64,000 nucleotides of DNA from Hansschlegelia beijingensis (GTDB taxonomy: Bacteria; Pseudomonadota; Alphaproteobacteria; Rhizobiales; Methylopilaceae): NCBI RefSeq assembly GCF_014196425.1, contig NZ_JACIDR010000001.1, forward strand, positions 310,001 to 374,000. Reading direction: 5' to 3'. Within the stretch, counting starts at the first letter, position 1. Every line of letters starts with the position of its first letter. Shown here piece after piece: positions 15,877 to 24,789 of this stretch. A program made the position numbers and the translations under genes. Under the pieces are notes generated by a model, which saw only the letters and a program-made list of their open reading frames with translations, did not search any database and was not told the DNA's origin.

Positions 15877-16977
15877 TCAGCCGAACTTGTCGTAGCGGAT
15901 CGCGGAGGGGCTGAGCCCGCCCTGCGTGATGAGCGTGCGCAGCGCGCCGTCCACCATCGGCGGCGGTCCGGCCACATAGGCCATCAGGTCGTCATAGCGG
16001 CCCGCCATCGCCCGGCTCGCCACTTCGTGAACCATTCCGCCTGCGAGCTTCACGCCGGGATGGTCCGGATGATCCTCCCGCGAGGGTTCCTCGTGCGACA
16101 GCGCCAGGGTCACCTCGAGATTGCCGTTCGCCTCGGCGACGCGCCGGGCGAACTCCTCCAGGTAGAAGCCGTCCGCCAGCGTACGGACGCCGAAGAAGAC
16201 GTAGCCCTTGCGCGTGCGGAAATGATCGGACTCGGCGGCCGAGGCGAGGATCGACATCATCCCGGCGATGCCCGAGCCGCCGGCGATCATCAGGAGGTTC
16301 TTGTTCTCGTCGGCGTGGAAGGTGGCCCGGCCGAGCGGCCCGAACACCTTCACCTCGGCGCCTTCCGCGCCCGGCCCGAACAGCCAGTCGCCGAAGCCGC
16401 CGCTCGGCTTGCGCTTGACGACCAGCTCGATCCGCTCGGCGGAGCGCGTGAAGTTCACCATGGAGTAGGCGCGGGCGCCCTGCAGGCCCGGAGCCTCCAC
16501 CACCACGAACTGACCGGCGTCGAACTCCATCGGCGTCGACAGGGCGACCTCGAAGCTGATGACGTCGCTGGTGAGCCTGCGGATGTTCTCCATCAGCCCC
16601 GTCCGATAGGCGGGGATTTGGTGGCGCGCCGGCTTCTCGGCGACCTCCGCCGGCACGCGCAGCACGCAGTCGCCGAGCGCCCGGGTCTGGCACAGCAGGA
16701 TGTCGCCCTTGTCGCGCTTGAGGCGCGCGGCGCCCGGCGCCTCCTCCCAGGCGACGTCGACCTCCCCCGTCATCACCCGCGCGCGGCACGTGCCGCAGGT
16801 TCCGGTCGCGCATTCGTGCGGAAGGGTCAGGCCGTGCCTCAGCCCTGCATAGAGCAGGGTTTCGCCCGGCGCGCAGTCGAAACCGAAGACGCCGGACTTC
16901 GTCTCGACCGAGACGGCGCAATGCTCGTGCGCGAGCGGCTCCGCCGCGAGGTTCTCAGCTCTTGCTAAAGAAGTCAT
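15877..16977 (-). CDS. msmD: Methanesulfonate monooxygenase reductase component
   Basis: A 366-residue NADH:ferredoxin oxidoreductase. The N-terminal plant-type [2Fe-2S] domain has C56-X4-C61-X2-C64-X31-C96. It is followed by an FAD domain (RAYSM near residue 200) and an NAD domain ([10 protein letters not shown]). It passes electrons from NADH to the Rieske ferredoxin MsmC and so to the oxygenase MsmAB. It overlaps msmC by 23 bases at the end of the operon msmA-msmB-msmC-msmD. Reductases of this shape serve many oxygenases; the assignment comes from the MsmA signature in the same operon. Confidence 0.88.
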   Translation of the reverse strand: MTSLARAENLAAEPLAHEHCAVSVETKSGVFGFDCAPGETLLYAGLRHGLTLPHECATGTCGTCRARVMTGEVDVAWEEAPGAARLKRDKGDILLCQTRALGDCVLRVPAEVAEKPARHQIPAYRTGLMENIRRLTSDVISFEVALSTPMEFDAGQFVVVEAPGLQGARAYSMVNFTRSAERIELVVKRKPSGGFGDWLFGPGAEGAEVKVFGPLGRATFHADENKNLLMIAGGSGIAGMMSILASAAESDHFRTRKGYVFFGVRTLADGFYLEEFARRVAEANGNLEVTLALSHEEPSREDHPDHPGVKLAGGMVHEVASRAMAGRYDDLMAYVAGPPPMVDGALRTLITQGGLSPSAIRYDKFG

Positions 16978-17326
16978 CGTCCATGTCGTCTTCTTCTTCG
17001 AAGTCGTAGGTCAGCTCCTCGGTGATGTAGGCGAGCAGCTTACCGTCCTCCTCCTTGACCTCGTACGTCTTGAGCGGCTTCTCGGTCTCGCCGAGCATGT
17101 CGAGCGAGATCAGGTTCCAGGCCCAGAGATGCTTGGTGCAGGTGAGCACGCAGTTGGCGATGACGCCGGATTCTTCCAGCGGCTCCTCCATGTGCGGGCA
17201 GATCGGCGGGATCGCGCGGAAGCCGGAGCCGTAATTGGCGACGACGATCCGGATGTCGTTCGCGTCGACGAGCTTCAGGGAATTCGGCGCCACCTCGGCG
17301 GCGTCGCAGAGATACGTCCAACTCAT
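16955..17326 (-). CDS. msmC: Methanesulfonate monooxygenase Rieske ferredoxin component
   Basis: A 123-residue Rieske ferredoxin that carries electrons from MsmD to MsmAB. Cluster ligands are C43-X-H45 and C63-X2-H66, with 17 residues between the two pairs, the normal Rieske spacing. The C-terminal 30 residues are unusually acidic ([11 protein letters not shown]), which may aid docking to the reductase. The ATG at 17324-17326 is chosen because the fold begins there; the longer open frame upstream has no homology. Gene order msmA, B, C, D matches known methanesulfonate-degrading methylotrophs. Confidence 0.88.
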   Translation of the reverse strand: MSWTYLCDAAEVAPNSLKLVDANDIRIVVANYGSGFRAIPPICPHMEEPLEESGVIANCVLTCTKHLWAWNLISLDMLGETEKPLKTYEVKEEDGKLLAYITEELTYDFEEEDDMDDDFFSKS

Positions 17327-17432
17327 CAGGGCGCCCTTTTCTTGGGTGAGGTCGGCGGCCGAGCGTCGATCGGGGCGAACCTCCGACGCCCGGCGCGACC
17401 GCCCGCCACGGAGTCCGGCGGCGGACTCACGA

Positions 17433-17978
17433 TCAGATCGGCCAGTGGGAGCCCTTGTCCAGCCGTCGGTTCTCCAGCCTGGTCTCGCGGCTGGTGAACA
17501 GAGCGCGGCCGTTTTCGATCCGGAACGTGTCGTAGTACTTGCCGACCAGGAACAGCCGGCTCTCGCCCGAGTCGATATGCGAGTTGGTGCCGTCCAGCAG
17601 GTGCTGGAACACGATGAAGGCGCTGACAGTCTTCGCCGTCGCGCCGTCGTCGGCGACATCGACGGTGTAGACGGTCGTGTGGCGGGTCAGCGGCGAATGA
17701 TCGGTGTTGTGCTTGGGAAGCAGTCGGATCAGCGCTTCGAGATCTTTCCGCGACCCGTGCAGATAGGTCATGTCATAGTTGATCTCGGGGCTCCACGCCT
17801 TGATGTCGTAAACGAAGTTCTCGTCGCAGAGCGCGAGCCACTCGTCCCACTTCTGGCTGTCGAGCAGGATGGTGGCGCGGTAGATCGCGTTCCGGACGGC
17901 GTCGGCGGCCTCGCGGGCCTGCGCGGGGTCAAGTCCGCCGCTCAGCGGCGGCGCGGTCATCTCGGTCTGGATATCCAT
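17433..17978 (-). CDS. msmB: Methanesulfonate monooxygenase hydroxylase small subunit
   Basis: A 181-residue beta subunit of a Rieske non-haem iron oxygenase, of the SnoaL-like ring-hydroxylating beta family, and the same length as the known MsmB. Family features are the opening helix with VRNAIYRATILLDSQKWDEW and the later core DVADDGATAKTVSAF. It has no redox centre and forms the structural core of the hydroxylase with MsmA. The ATG at 17976-17978 is chosen over upstream starts because the preceding sequence is non-conserved. It lies 134 bases after msmA and 106 bases before msmC. Confidence 0.9.
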   Translation of the reverse strand: MDIQTEMTAPPLSGGLDPAQAREAADAVRNAIYRATILLDSQKWDEWLALCDENFVYDIKAWSPEINYDMTYLHGSRKDLEALIRLLPKHNTDHSPLTRHTTVYTVDVADDGATAKTVSAFIVFQHLLDGTNSHIDSGESRLFLVGKYYDTFRIENGRALFTSRETRLENRRLDKGSHWPI

Positions 17979-18112
17979 CTTGCTCTCGTTTCCTCGCGCG
18001 GTGGAGGGCCTGATCGGCCAGGCGCAGCTGCGCCGACCGGCCTCTTCTCGTGTTCTTGCAGAAGAATAAGGAGGCCCGGCGGGAGAGGGGCGACCCGCCA
18101 GGCCTCCGACCG

Positions 18113-19357
18113 TCACTCGGCGGCGATCGCCGGCGCGGAGTAGGGCAGTTCGGGATTGCTGGGCGAGCGGTTCATCCACTTGCCCCACTCGTCGTAGTAG
18201 TGACGCATCCCGTTCTCGTCGTGGATCGTCTGGTTCTCCTGGCGGCCGTGCAGGATGCGGCGCGGCTCCTGGCCCGGCCGCATGGTCGTGCCCTGGCCCT
18301 GCACGCCGATCAGGTCCTCATGCAGGTTGCGGCCGAACGGGCCCCAGATCGAGTTGTGGTGGTTGATCCGGGTCTGGCGCTCCTCGGGCGTGTCGCTCTT
18401 GAGGCCGAGGCCGCGGAACTCGATCATCACCTTGTTGGGCCCGAGCGGCGTGACGACGTCACAACGCAGCGCCGAGCCGCGCAGGTTGAAGTTCATGCCC
18501 GGGAACAGGTCGATCATGTACCACTGGTTCGGCGGCAGATGCGGGAAGGAGAGACCCGCCCGGCTCTCGAAGCCTTCGTACTGGTCGTAGTTGACCTCGA
18601 AGGTGCCGACCACGATGTGGCCGTGCTCGAAGGACTCGTTCTTCCGCGCGAAGTAGGCGTCGTTAAAACCGGTCACGCGGTTATGATAGTGCATGAAGTC
18701 ATGATAGAACTCGCAGTTCGTATCATGCCAGAGCTTGTAGTTCGTATCGACGATCGCCTTGTGATAGTGGAAAACCTCCATCGGCTCGGCTTCGAGCGTC
18801 TTGCGGAGGCACTGGAACGGCTCTCCGGCCCAGTCTTCCAGTGAGATCGGGTTGTCGTCGAGGTTGACCCACACGAAGCCGCCGAACTTCACCTCGCAGC
18901 GCAGCCGGCGCAGGCCGACGTTCTCCTTCGGGAGCCGGTCCTGGTAGCCTTCCTTCTCGCGGCTGATGTAGACGCAGTTCCCCTTCATATCGAACTGCCA
19001 TGCATGGAACATGCACGTCATCCGCTTCGGGTTCCCGGAGGGCTGGCCCTCATAGAAGCTGCCGGAGGGGCGGCGCTCGATCAACATGCCGCGATGCGGG
19101 CACACGTTGAGGAAGGCGCGAACCTCGTTGTCGGGGCCGCGCGTCACGATGATCGGCTCGTTGGCGATGCTCGTGGTGCGGAAATCATAGGCCTTGGGCA
19201 GTTCGGACTCGTGGCAGACCGGGACCCACGCCTTCTTGAAGATCTTCTCGAGCTCCTCGTCGAAAATCTCCTGGTCGGTGTAGACGCGGCTGTCGACCCA
19301 CTCGCCCTTCTGCAGGGGCGGGGTGGCCATCCATTGGGTGTGATTCCTCGCTGGCAT
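18113..19357 (-). CDS. msmA: Methanesulfonate monooxygenase hydroxylase large subunit
   Basis: A 414-residue Rieske oxygenase alpha subunit that hydroxylates methanesulfonate, giving formaldehyde and sulfite. The Rieske ligands are C86-X-H88 and C115-X2-H118 with 26 residues between the pairs. Ordinary Rieske oxygenases have about 15-17; the long insertion is the known hallmark of methanesulfonate monooxygenase and decides the call. The mononuclear iron site region holds E216, H219, H223 and H225. The gene leads the minus-strand operon msmABCD and diverges from the transporter operon across 402 bases. Length equals that of known MsmA. Confidence 0.93.
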   Translation of the reverse strand: MPARNHTQWMATPPLQKGEWVDSRVYTDQEIFDEELEKIFKKAWVPVCHESELPKAYDFRTTSIANEPIIVTRGPDNEVRAFLNVCPHRGMLIERRPSGSFYEGQPSGNPKRMTCMFHAWQFDMKGNCVYISREKEGYQDRLPKENVGLRRLRCEVKFGGFVWVNLDDNPISLEDWAGEPFQCLRKTLEAEPMEVFHYHKAIVDTNYKLWHDTNCEFYHDFMHYHNRVTGFNDAYFARKNESFEHGHIVVGTFEVNYDQYEGFESRAGLSFPHLPPNQWYMIDLFPGMNFNLRGSALRCDVVTPLGPNKVMIEFRGLGLKSDTPEERQTRINHHNSIWGPFGRNLHEDLIGVQGQGTTMRPGQEPRRILHGRQENQTIHDENGMRHYYDEWGKWMNRSPSNPELPYSAPAIAAE

Positions 19358-19759
19358 CGGCGCTTCCTCTGCTCCTTTTTATCGGCGACGGCTTGCCGCC
19401 GCCGTGCGTTGCCGCTCCATTCGGTGCGTGGGGAAACGATCGCCGGGACAATCCGATTGGCCAAATGAAAGGTTCTTATTGTTTGATAGATACAGCCTTC
19501 GCAGCGCGCCCGTTCCGCCGGCGCCCTCGCGCGCGGGAGCGCGGCGGCGAAAATAGGCGGGCCCCGCATCTATGCGCGTCCGCAATAGCGCGACCCTATC
19601 ACTCCATTTGAAGGAACAATTTTACTCTGGCGGCGTGGCGGCGTGCCATCGCTGTCGAGACGGGCGCTAGCGCGTCTCCAACGCAAAAAAAGCTCTGCCG
19701 GACAAGATCCGCAAAAGCGGGCACGTCAATCAACGGCCGAGCTTCCCTTGGGAGGGAAC
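19358..19759. promoter_or_regulatory. Divergent control region between msmA and msmE
   Basis: These 402 bases separate the oxygenase operon (-) from the importer operon (+) and must hold both promoters. AT-rich patches lie at about 19440-19500 and 19590-19640. No convincing paired -35/-10 boxes or known operator could be fixed by eye, and no gene was seen. Confidence 0.5.
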
Positions 19760-20902
19760 ATGGCCAGCACCAGAGCATCGGCGATGCTCGTCGCAGCGCT
19801 CGCAGCTGCGACGACCACGGCTTTCACGCCCGCGAACGCGGCGATGAGCTTCGGCAAGCCCGGCGAGAAGGTCGACCTCGTGGTCGGCTATCAGCCGTAC
19901 TACACCGCGTCCTGGTCGGGCGTGGTCAACAACGGCAAGAGCTTCTGGAAGAAGTATCTGCCGGAGGGCTCGACCGCCTCGTTCCAGATCGGTCTGCAGG
20001 GCGCGGTCATCGTCAACGCGATGACCGGCGAGAAGCAGCACATCGGCTACGTCGGCGACATGCCCGCGATCGCCGCGACCTTCCGCAATCTGCGGGATCG
20101 CGGCGGCACCGACCTTCGCATCGTCGCGACGCTCGGCACCTCCGAGCAGCAGTGCAACATCATGCTCGTCCGCAACGACGCGCCCGACTTCAAGGACGGC
20201 CAGGAGGCCGTCAAATGGCTGGGCGGCAAGCAGACCTCGGCGCCCCAGGGCGCCTGCTCCGACCGCTTCGCGCGCCTGGCCTTCGATCAGACCGGCGCCA
20301 AGCCTGCGACCTACCTGAACCAGAACGTCGAGGTGATCACCACCAACTTCCGCGCCAAGAAGCTCGATGGCGCGACCGTGTGGGAGCCGACCGCATCGAA
20401 AATCGAGATGACGGGGCTCGCCAAGCGGGTGGCGACCGGACGCGACTTCAACGCCATCGACGGCGCCTTCCTGGTGATGGCGAACGATCTCATCCAGCAG
20501 CGGCCCGACGTGGTGAAGGGTTGGCTCGAATCCGAGATCGACGCGCAGCTGTTCATGGCGGACATGAAGAACGCCGATGAAGTGGCGCAGCTCGCCGAGG
20601 CGCAGACGGAGCGGATGGACCGCAAGATCCTCTGGACCGCGCTTTACGGCGCGGCCTCCGAGAAGGACATCGGCTCGACCAAGCTGCAGTTCGACTTCGT
20701 CGTCACCGACCGCGTGCACAAGCTGCTCGATGACGCCACCGCCTTCCTGAACACGCTGCCGGCGAAGCCTGCGGCCGAGCCCAAGATCCGCGAAGGCGGC
20801 GTCGACGACTCGATCGCCAGGGAAGTGCTGGCCGCCCGCGGCCTGCAGAGCCCGATCGGCGTCATCACCGCCCATCCCGCCGCGGATTCCAAGGCGAACT
20901 GA
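19760..20902 (+). CDS. msmE: Methanesulfonate ABC transporter periplasmic binding protein
   Basis: A 380-residue secreted binding protein of the NitT/TauT family. Residues 1-28 form a Sec signal peptide ending NAA. The mature start contains VDLVVGYQPYYTASWSG. The ATG at 19760 follows GGAGGG and is preferred over upstream in-frame starts. It heads an operon of permease, ATPase, permease and ATPase genes and diverges from msmABCD, matching the known msmEFGH import locus of methanesulfonate users. It should capture methanesulfonate in the periplasm. Specificity is inferred from context. Confidence 0.82.
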   Translation: MASTRASAMLVAALAAATTTAFTPANAAMSFGKPGEKVDLVVGYQPYYTASWSGVVNNGKSFWKKYLPEGSTASFQIGLQGAVIVNAMTGEKQHIGYVGDMPAIAATFRNLRDRGGTDLRIVATLGTSEQQCNIMLVRNDAPDFKDGQEAVKWLGGKQTSAPQGACSDRFARLAFDQTGAKPATYLNQNVEVITTNFRAKKLDGATVWEPTASKIEMTGLAKRVATGRDFNAIDGAFLVMANDLIQQRPDVVKGWLESEIDAQLFMADMKNADEVAQLAEAQTERMDRKILWTALYGAASEKDIGSTKLQFDFVVTDRVHKLLDDATAFLNTLPAKPAAEPKIREGGVDDSIAREVLAARGLQSPIGVITAHPAADSKAN

Positions 20903-20963
20903 CGACTACGCCCGCGGGCGCTCCGGCGCCCGCGCCGCTCCCTGACTCACAGAGGAATGCAAG

Positions 20964-21869
20964 ATGAGCGTACTCGCCGATGACGCGTTCGCGGCCGGCC
21001 AGCGACCCGCGAAGGCGCCGAGACGGCAGCCGACAGGGTTCGGCCTCATGGCCTACCGTGCGAGCAAGGGCGTCCGGTCGCCGACGCCATATTTGATGCT
21101 GTTCGGGATCAGCCTGTGGCTGGTCGCCTACTGGATGCTGTGCGAGGGCCTGCAGCTTCCACGTTTCGAGAAGATACCGGGTCCGATCACCATTCTGTCA
21201 GACTGGCTGTCGAGGACTCCCGCGCAGGGCACGTCCGTCTTCACGCCTGAATACTACCAGCACATCTATGTGAGCTGCCGGCGCATCGCGATCGCCTTCT
21301 TCCTCGCGACTCTCCTCGGCGTGCCGCTCGGGCTCCTGATGGGTTGGTCGAAGACCATCAAGGACTACACCTTCCCGGTGCTCGAGACGCTGCGCCCGAT
21401 CCCGATCATGGCGTGGGTGCCGCTCGCGATCCTGATGTTCTCGGGCTACGAGACCCCCGTCATCTTCCTCGCGACGCTCGCCTCGTTCTTCGCCACGACG
21501 CTCAACACCATGCTGGGCGTGCAGTCGATCGACGAATCCTACTTCCGCGCGGCCGGCTGCCTCGGCTCCAAGAAGTGGGACGTGTTCCGCCACGTCGTCG
21601 TGCCGGGCGCGCTGCCCTTCATCTTCACCGGGCTGCAGATCAGCGTCGGCGTCGCCTGGTTCTCGCTCGTCGCGGCCGAGATGGTCTCGGGCGATTACGG
21701 CCTGGGCTACCTGATCCTGTCTTCGTACGTGAACAGCGTCACCGTCCCGATGGTGATCGGCATGCTCACGCTCGGCTTCGTCGGCTGGTTCTCCTCGGCG
21801 GCTGTCCGCTGGGTCGGCAACCGACTGATGCAGTGGCACGTCAAAGCGCTCGCGATGCAGGGCCGGTGA
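20964..21869 (+). CDS. ABC transporter permease, methanesulfonate importer
   Basis: A 301-residue binding-protein-dependent permease of the NitT/TauT/SsuC family with about six membrane helices. The cytoplasmic coupling loop EAA-type motif is visible as YFRAAGCLGSKKWDVFRHVV near residue 193. It lies 61 bases after msmE and 11 bases before an ATPase gene. It is one of two different permeases in this operon, so the channel is probably a heterodimer. It belongs to the set usually named msmF, msmG and msmH, but which letter applies is uncertain. Confidence 0.85.
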   Translation: MSVLADDAFAAGQRPAKAPRRQPTGFGLMAYRASKGVRSPTPYLMLFGISLWLVAYWMLCEGLQLPRFEKIPGPITILSDWLSRTPAQGTSVFTPEYYQHIYVSCRRIAIAFFLATLLGVPLGLLMGWSKTIKDYTFPVLETLRPIPIMAWVPLAILMFSGYETPVIFLATLASFFATTLNTMLGVQSIDESYFRAAGCLGSKKWDVFRHVVVPGALPFIFTGLQISVGVAWFSLVAAEMVSGDYGLGYLILSSYVNSVTVPMVIGMLTLGFVGWFSSAAVRWVGNRLMQWHVKALAMQGR

Positions 21870-21880
21870 GGGGAACCACG

Positions 21881-22741
21881 ATGCAAACCCAGCTCAATAA
21901 TCCGGCCGGCGCTCCGGCTTCCAAGGGCGCCATCAGCATCCGCAACGTCACCAAGGTCTACGACCCCGACGGGGCGCAGGTGATGGCGGTGGACAACTGC
22001 TCCATGGAGATCGCGCCCGGCGAGGTCTGCATGATCGTCGGCCCCTCGGGGTGCGGGAAGACCACGCTGCTGAACGCGATCGCCGGCTTCCACTCGATCA
22101 CCGGCGGCGAGATCCTGCTCGACGGCGTCCCGCTCTGCGGAGCGAAGAAGCCGCTCGCCGACCAGGGCTCCGATCGGATCGTGGTCTTCCAGAACGGCGC
22201 GCTGTTCCCATGGAAGACTCTGGCCGAGAACGTCGCCTACGGCCCGATGGTGCAGGGCCGCTGGCCGAAGGCGGAGTGCATTGAGCGCGCCAGAAGCGCG
22301 CTCAACGAAGCGGGGCTCGGCGCCGTCGCGGACAAGTATCCGGGCGAGGTGTCGTCCGGAATGGCGCGGCGCGCCGAGATCGTGCGCGCCCTGATCAATG
22401 AGCCGAAGGTCCTGCTGCTCGACGAGCCCTATCGCGCGATGGACGCTCTGACCAAGCAGATCATGCATGAAGCTCTGCTTGAGATGTACGACCGGACGAA
22501 GGTCACGATCTACTTCATCACGCATGATCTCGAGGAGGCGATCTTCCTCGGCGACCGGGTCTACGTCATGACGACCCGGCCCTGCCGGGTGAAGAAGGTG
22601 ATCGACATCAACCTGCCGCGTCCGCGCGATTACCACACGCTGACGTCCGAGGCCTTCCGCCTGCTGGTGCAGGAGGCCGACGAAGCCGTCCACGAGGAGG
22701 CGATCAAGGCCTTCCAGGCGGGCGAGCGCGAGATGGCCTGA
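21881..22741 (+). CDS. ABC transporter ATPase 1, methanesulfonate importer
   Basis: A 286-residue nitrate/sulfonate-type ATPase. Walker A is GPSGCGKT at residues 54-61, Walker B reads LLLDEPY, and the switch His is H215 in FITHDLEEA. The signature motif is V157-S-S-G-M161 instead of LSGGM/Q, so its first residue and first glycine are changed. Its partner ATPase has a normal signature but lacks the switch His. The ATG at 21881 follows GAGGGG. A heterodimer of the two would have one normal and one weakened ATP site. It powers uptake with the flanking permeases. Confidence 0.85.
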   Translation: MQTQLNNPAGAPASKGAISIRNVTKVYDPDGAQVMAVDNCSMEIAPGEVCMIVGPSGCGKTTLLNAIAGFHSITGGEILLDGVPLCGAKKPLADQGSDRIVVFQNGALFPWKTLAENVAYGPMVQGRWPKAECIERARSALNEAGLGAVADKYPGEVSSGMARRAEIVRALINEPKVLLLDEPYRAMDALTKQIMHEALLEMYDRTKVTIYFITHDLEEAIFLGDRVYVMTTRPCRVKKVIDINLPRPRDYHTLTSEAFRLLVQEADEAVHEEAIKAFQAGEREMA

Positions 22742-22788
22742 GCGGCCTGAGCCCCAGCCATCCAGCGCTTTATCAAGGACACAAGAAA

Positions 22789-23655
22789 ATGAGCGCCGTA
22801 ACACTCGACCCTGCCGCCGCCCCGCCGCCTCCGGCCTTCCGCCGCCGCTCCAAGCTGGAGCGCACGCTCTCGAACGCCGCGTTCTGGCGGGGGCTCGCGG
22901 GCCTCCTCGTCTTCCTGCTGGTCTGGCAGGCGGGCGGCTTTCTTCACACCTCGCTGGGGATCGATGTTCCGTTCTTCAGCAAGCTTCCGGCCCCGACGGC
23001 CGTCGCGGCGGCGGCGTCCGAAGTGGTGGTGCAGTCCGGCTACTGGATGAGCTGGATCGAGAGCATCAAGCGCGTCATGATCGGCTTCCTGATCGCTCAG
23101 CTGATCGGCATCCCGTTCGGTCTCTTTCTCGCGGTCAACAAGTATTTCCGCGACATCTTCTTCCCGCCGTTCGAGATCCTGCGGCCGATCCCGCCGCTCG
23201 CCTGGGTGCCGGCGGCTCTGATCTTCTGGCCGACGAACGAGATGTCGATCATCTTCGTCACCTTCCTGGGCGCCTTCTTCACGATCGTGATCAACGTGCT
23301 GGGCGGCGCCCGGACGATCGACGTCCGCTATCTGCGGGCCGCGCAGTCCATGGGCGCCACCCAGTGGCACCTGTTCTCGCGGATCATCCTGCCCGGCACG
23401 CTGCCGTCGATCTTCACGGGCGCCGCGGTCGGCATGGGCATCACCTGGAACGTGGTGCTGGCGGCCGAGATGGTCTCCGGCGGCGGCTCGCAGTCCGGCG
23501 GCGGCTTGGGCTTCTTCATCTGGAGCTCGTACATGGGCGGCTCCATGGAGCACATCATCGTCGGCATGATCTCGATCGGCATTGCGGGCTACCTCTCGAG
23601 CGCCCTCATCCGCCTTCTCGGCGAACGCGTCATGCCCTGGCGGCGCGCCTTCTGA
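22789..23655 (+). CDS. ABC transporter permease 2, methanesulfonate importer
   Basis: A 288-residue permease of the NitT/TauT/SsuC family with about six membrane helices. The coupling-loop motif reads YLRAAQSMGATQWHLFSRII near residue 181. It is related to but clearly different from the first permease, and sits between the two ATPase genes. A glycine/serine-rich loop (GGGSQSGGGLG) precedes the last helices and is unusual for the family. It most likely forms a mixed channel with the first permease. Confidence 0.85.
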   Translation: MSAVTLDPAAAPPPPAFRRRSKLERTLSNAAFWRGLAGLLVFLLVWQAGGFLHTSLGIDVPFFSKLPAPTAVAAAASEVVVQSGYWMSWIESIKRVMIGFLIAQLIGIPFGLFLAVNKYFRDIFFPPFEILRPIPPLAWVPAALIFWPTNEMSIIFVTFLGAFFTIVINVLGGARTIDVRYLRAAQSMGATQWHLFSRIILPGTLPSIFTGAAVGMGITWNVVLAAEMVSGGGSQSGGGLGFFIWSSYMGGSMEHIIVGMISIGIAGYLSSALIRLLGERVMPWRRAF

Positions 23656-23690
23656 GCGACCGCGCCCGTCATTCTCCAGGAGTTCGACCT

Positions 23691-24566
23691 ATGGTCACGA
23701 CCGTTCCGCAATCGGAAATCGACATCCCCGCCACCGCGGCCGGGAAGAGCCGCGTTGAACTGAAGAACGTCTCGCGCGGTTTCGGCGAGGAGTGGGACCG
23801 CGAGGAGGTCATCAAGAACCTGACCTTCGAGATCAAGCCCGGCGACCTCACCTGCATCGTCGGCCCCTCGGGCTGCGGCAAGTCCACGATCGTCAACCTG
23901 GTCGCGGGCTACGACACGCCGGAATCCGGCGAGATCCTGCTGAACGGCAGCCCCGTACGGGGACCGGGCAAGGATCGCATGGTGGTGTTCCAGGAAACGG
24001 CGCTGATGCCGTGGCAGACCACCTATGACAACGTCGTGTTCGGGCCGCTGCTGCGCGGCGAGGGGACCCGCGCCGAGATCGACAAGGAGGCGCGCCGTCT
24101 GCTCGACCGCGTCGGCCTCGGCGACTTCAAGAAGAAGTATCCGTCGCAGCTCTCGGGCGGCATGCAGCGGCGCGCTGAGCTCGCCCGGGCCCTGATCAAC
24201 AAGCCCGTGCTGCTGATCATGGACGAGCCGTTCCGCGGCCTCGACGCCATGTCCCGGCCGCTGATGCAGGAGTTCTTCCTGCGGCTGTTCGAGGAGAACC
24301 GGCGCACCAACCTGTTCGTCACCTCCGAGATCGAGGAGGCGATCTTTCTGGCCGACCGCCTGATCGTGCTGTCGAACCGTCCCGCCCAGGTTCGCGCGGT
24401 CATCGAGATTCCGCTGCCGCGGCCGCGCCAGTTCCACATGATGAGCTCGCCCGAAGTGTTCGAGATCAAGAGGCAAGCGCTCGAGATCCTGCACGAGGAG
24501 GCGATGAAGAGCTTCCGCGGGCAGGGCGCGCGGGGCGAGCAGGTTCGGCCTCAGGCCCAGCCATGA
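23691..24566 (+). CDS. ABC transporter ATPase 2, methanesulfonate importer
   Basis: A 291-residue ATPase of the nitrate/sulfonate family. Walker A is GPSGCGKS at residues 58-65, the signature LSGGM at 154-158 is normal, and Walker B reads LIMDEPF. The switch histidine is replaced by S212, in FVTSEIEEA. The ATG at 23691 follows CAGGAG. Together with ATPase 1, both departures fall on the same composite ATP site of a head-to-tail heterodimer. It is the last clear gene of the importer operon. Confidence 0.85.
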   Translation: MVTTVPQSEIDIPATAAGKSRVELKNVSRGFGEEWDREEVIKNLTFEIKPGDLTCIVGPSGCGKSTIVNLVAGYDTPESGEILLNGSPVRGPGKDRMVVFQETALMPWQTTYDNVVFGPLLRGEGTRAEIDKEARRLLDRVGLGDFKKKYPSQLSGGMQRRAELARALINKPVLLIMDEPFRGLDAMSRPLMQEFFLRLFEENRRTNLFVTSEIEEAIFLADRLIVLSNRPAQVRAVIEIPLPRPRQFHMMSSPEVFEIKRQALEILHEEAMKSFRGQGARGEQVRPQAQP

Positions 24567-24588
24567 CGGGGATCGGCCGAGGCGCGCG

Positions 24589-24783
24589 ATGAGCGTCCTC
24601 GGCGTCCTCCTCTCGCGCGAGGCGATCATCGCGGTGGCGATCTGCGGCGCGCTCCTGTGCGTCGTAGGCTCGCTCCGGGCGGGTCGAACTGCCCCGGCCG
24701 GAGTCCTGGTGAAGACCGGCTACGCGTTGACGGGCGTCAGCATGCTGCTGATGATCGTGGCGGGGTTCATGTCCGGTCGCTGA
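24589..24783 (+). CDS. Small membrane protein
   Basis: A 64-residue hydrophobic protein with two predicted membrane helices (about 8-28 and 40-60) joined by a basic loop SLRAGRTAPAG. It lies between the importer ATPase (22 bases upstream) and a Gld-type ATPase gene (6 bases downstream), all on the same strand, so it is probably translated. No family was recognised. It could be a small partner of the Gld-type transporter. Confidence 0.5.
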   Translation: MSVLGVLLSREAIIAVAICGALLCVVGSLRAGRTAPAGVLVKTGYALTGVSMLLMIVAGFMSGR

Positions 24784-24789
24784 CGGCGA

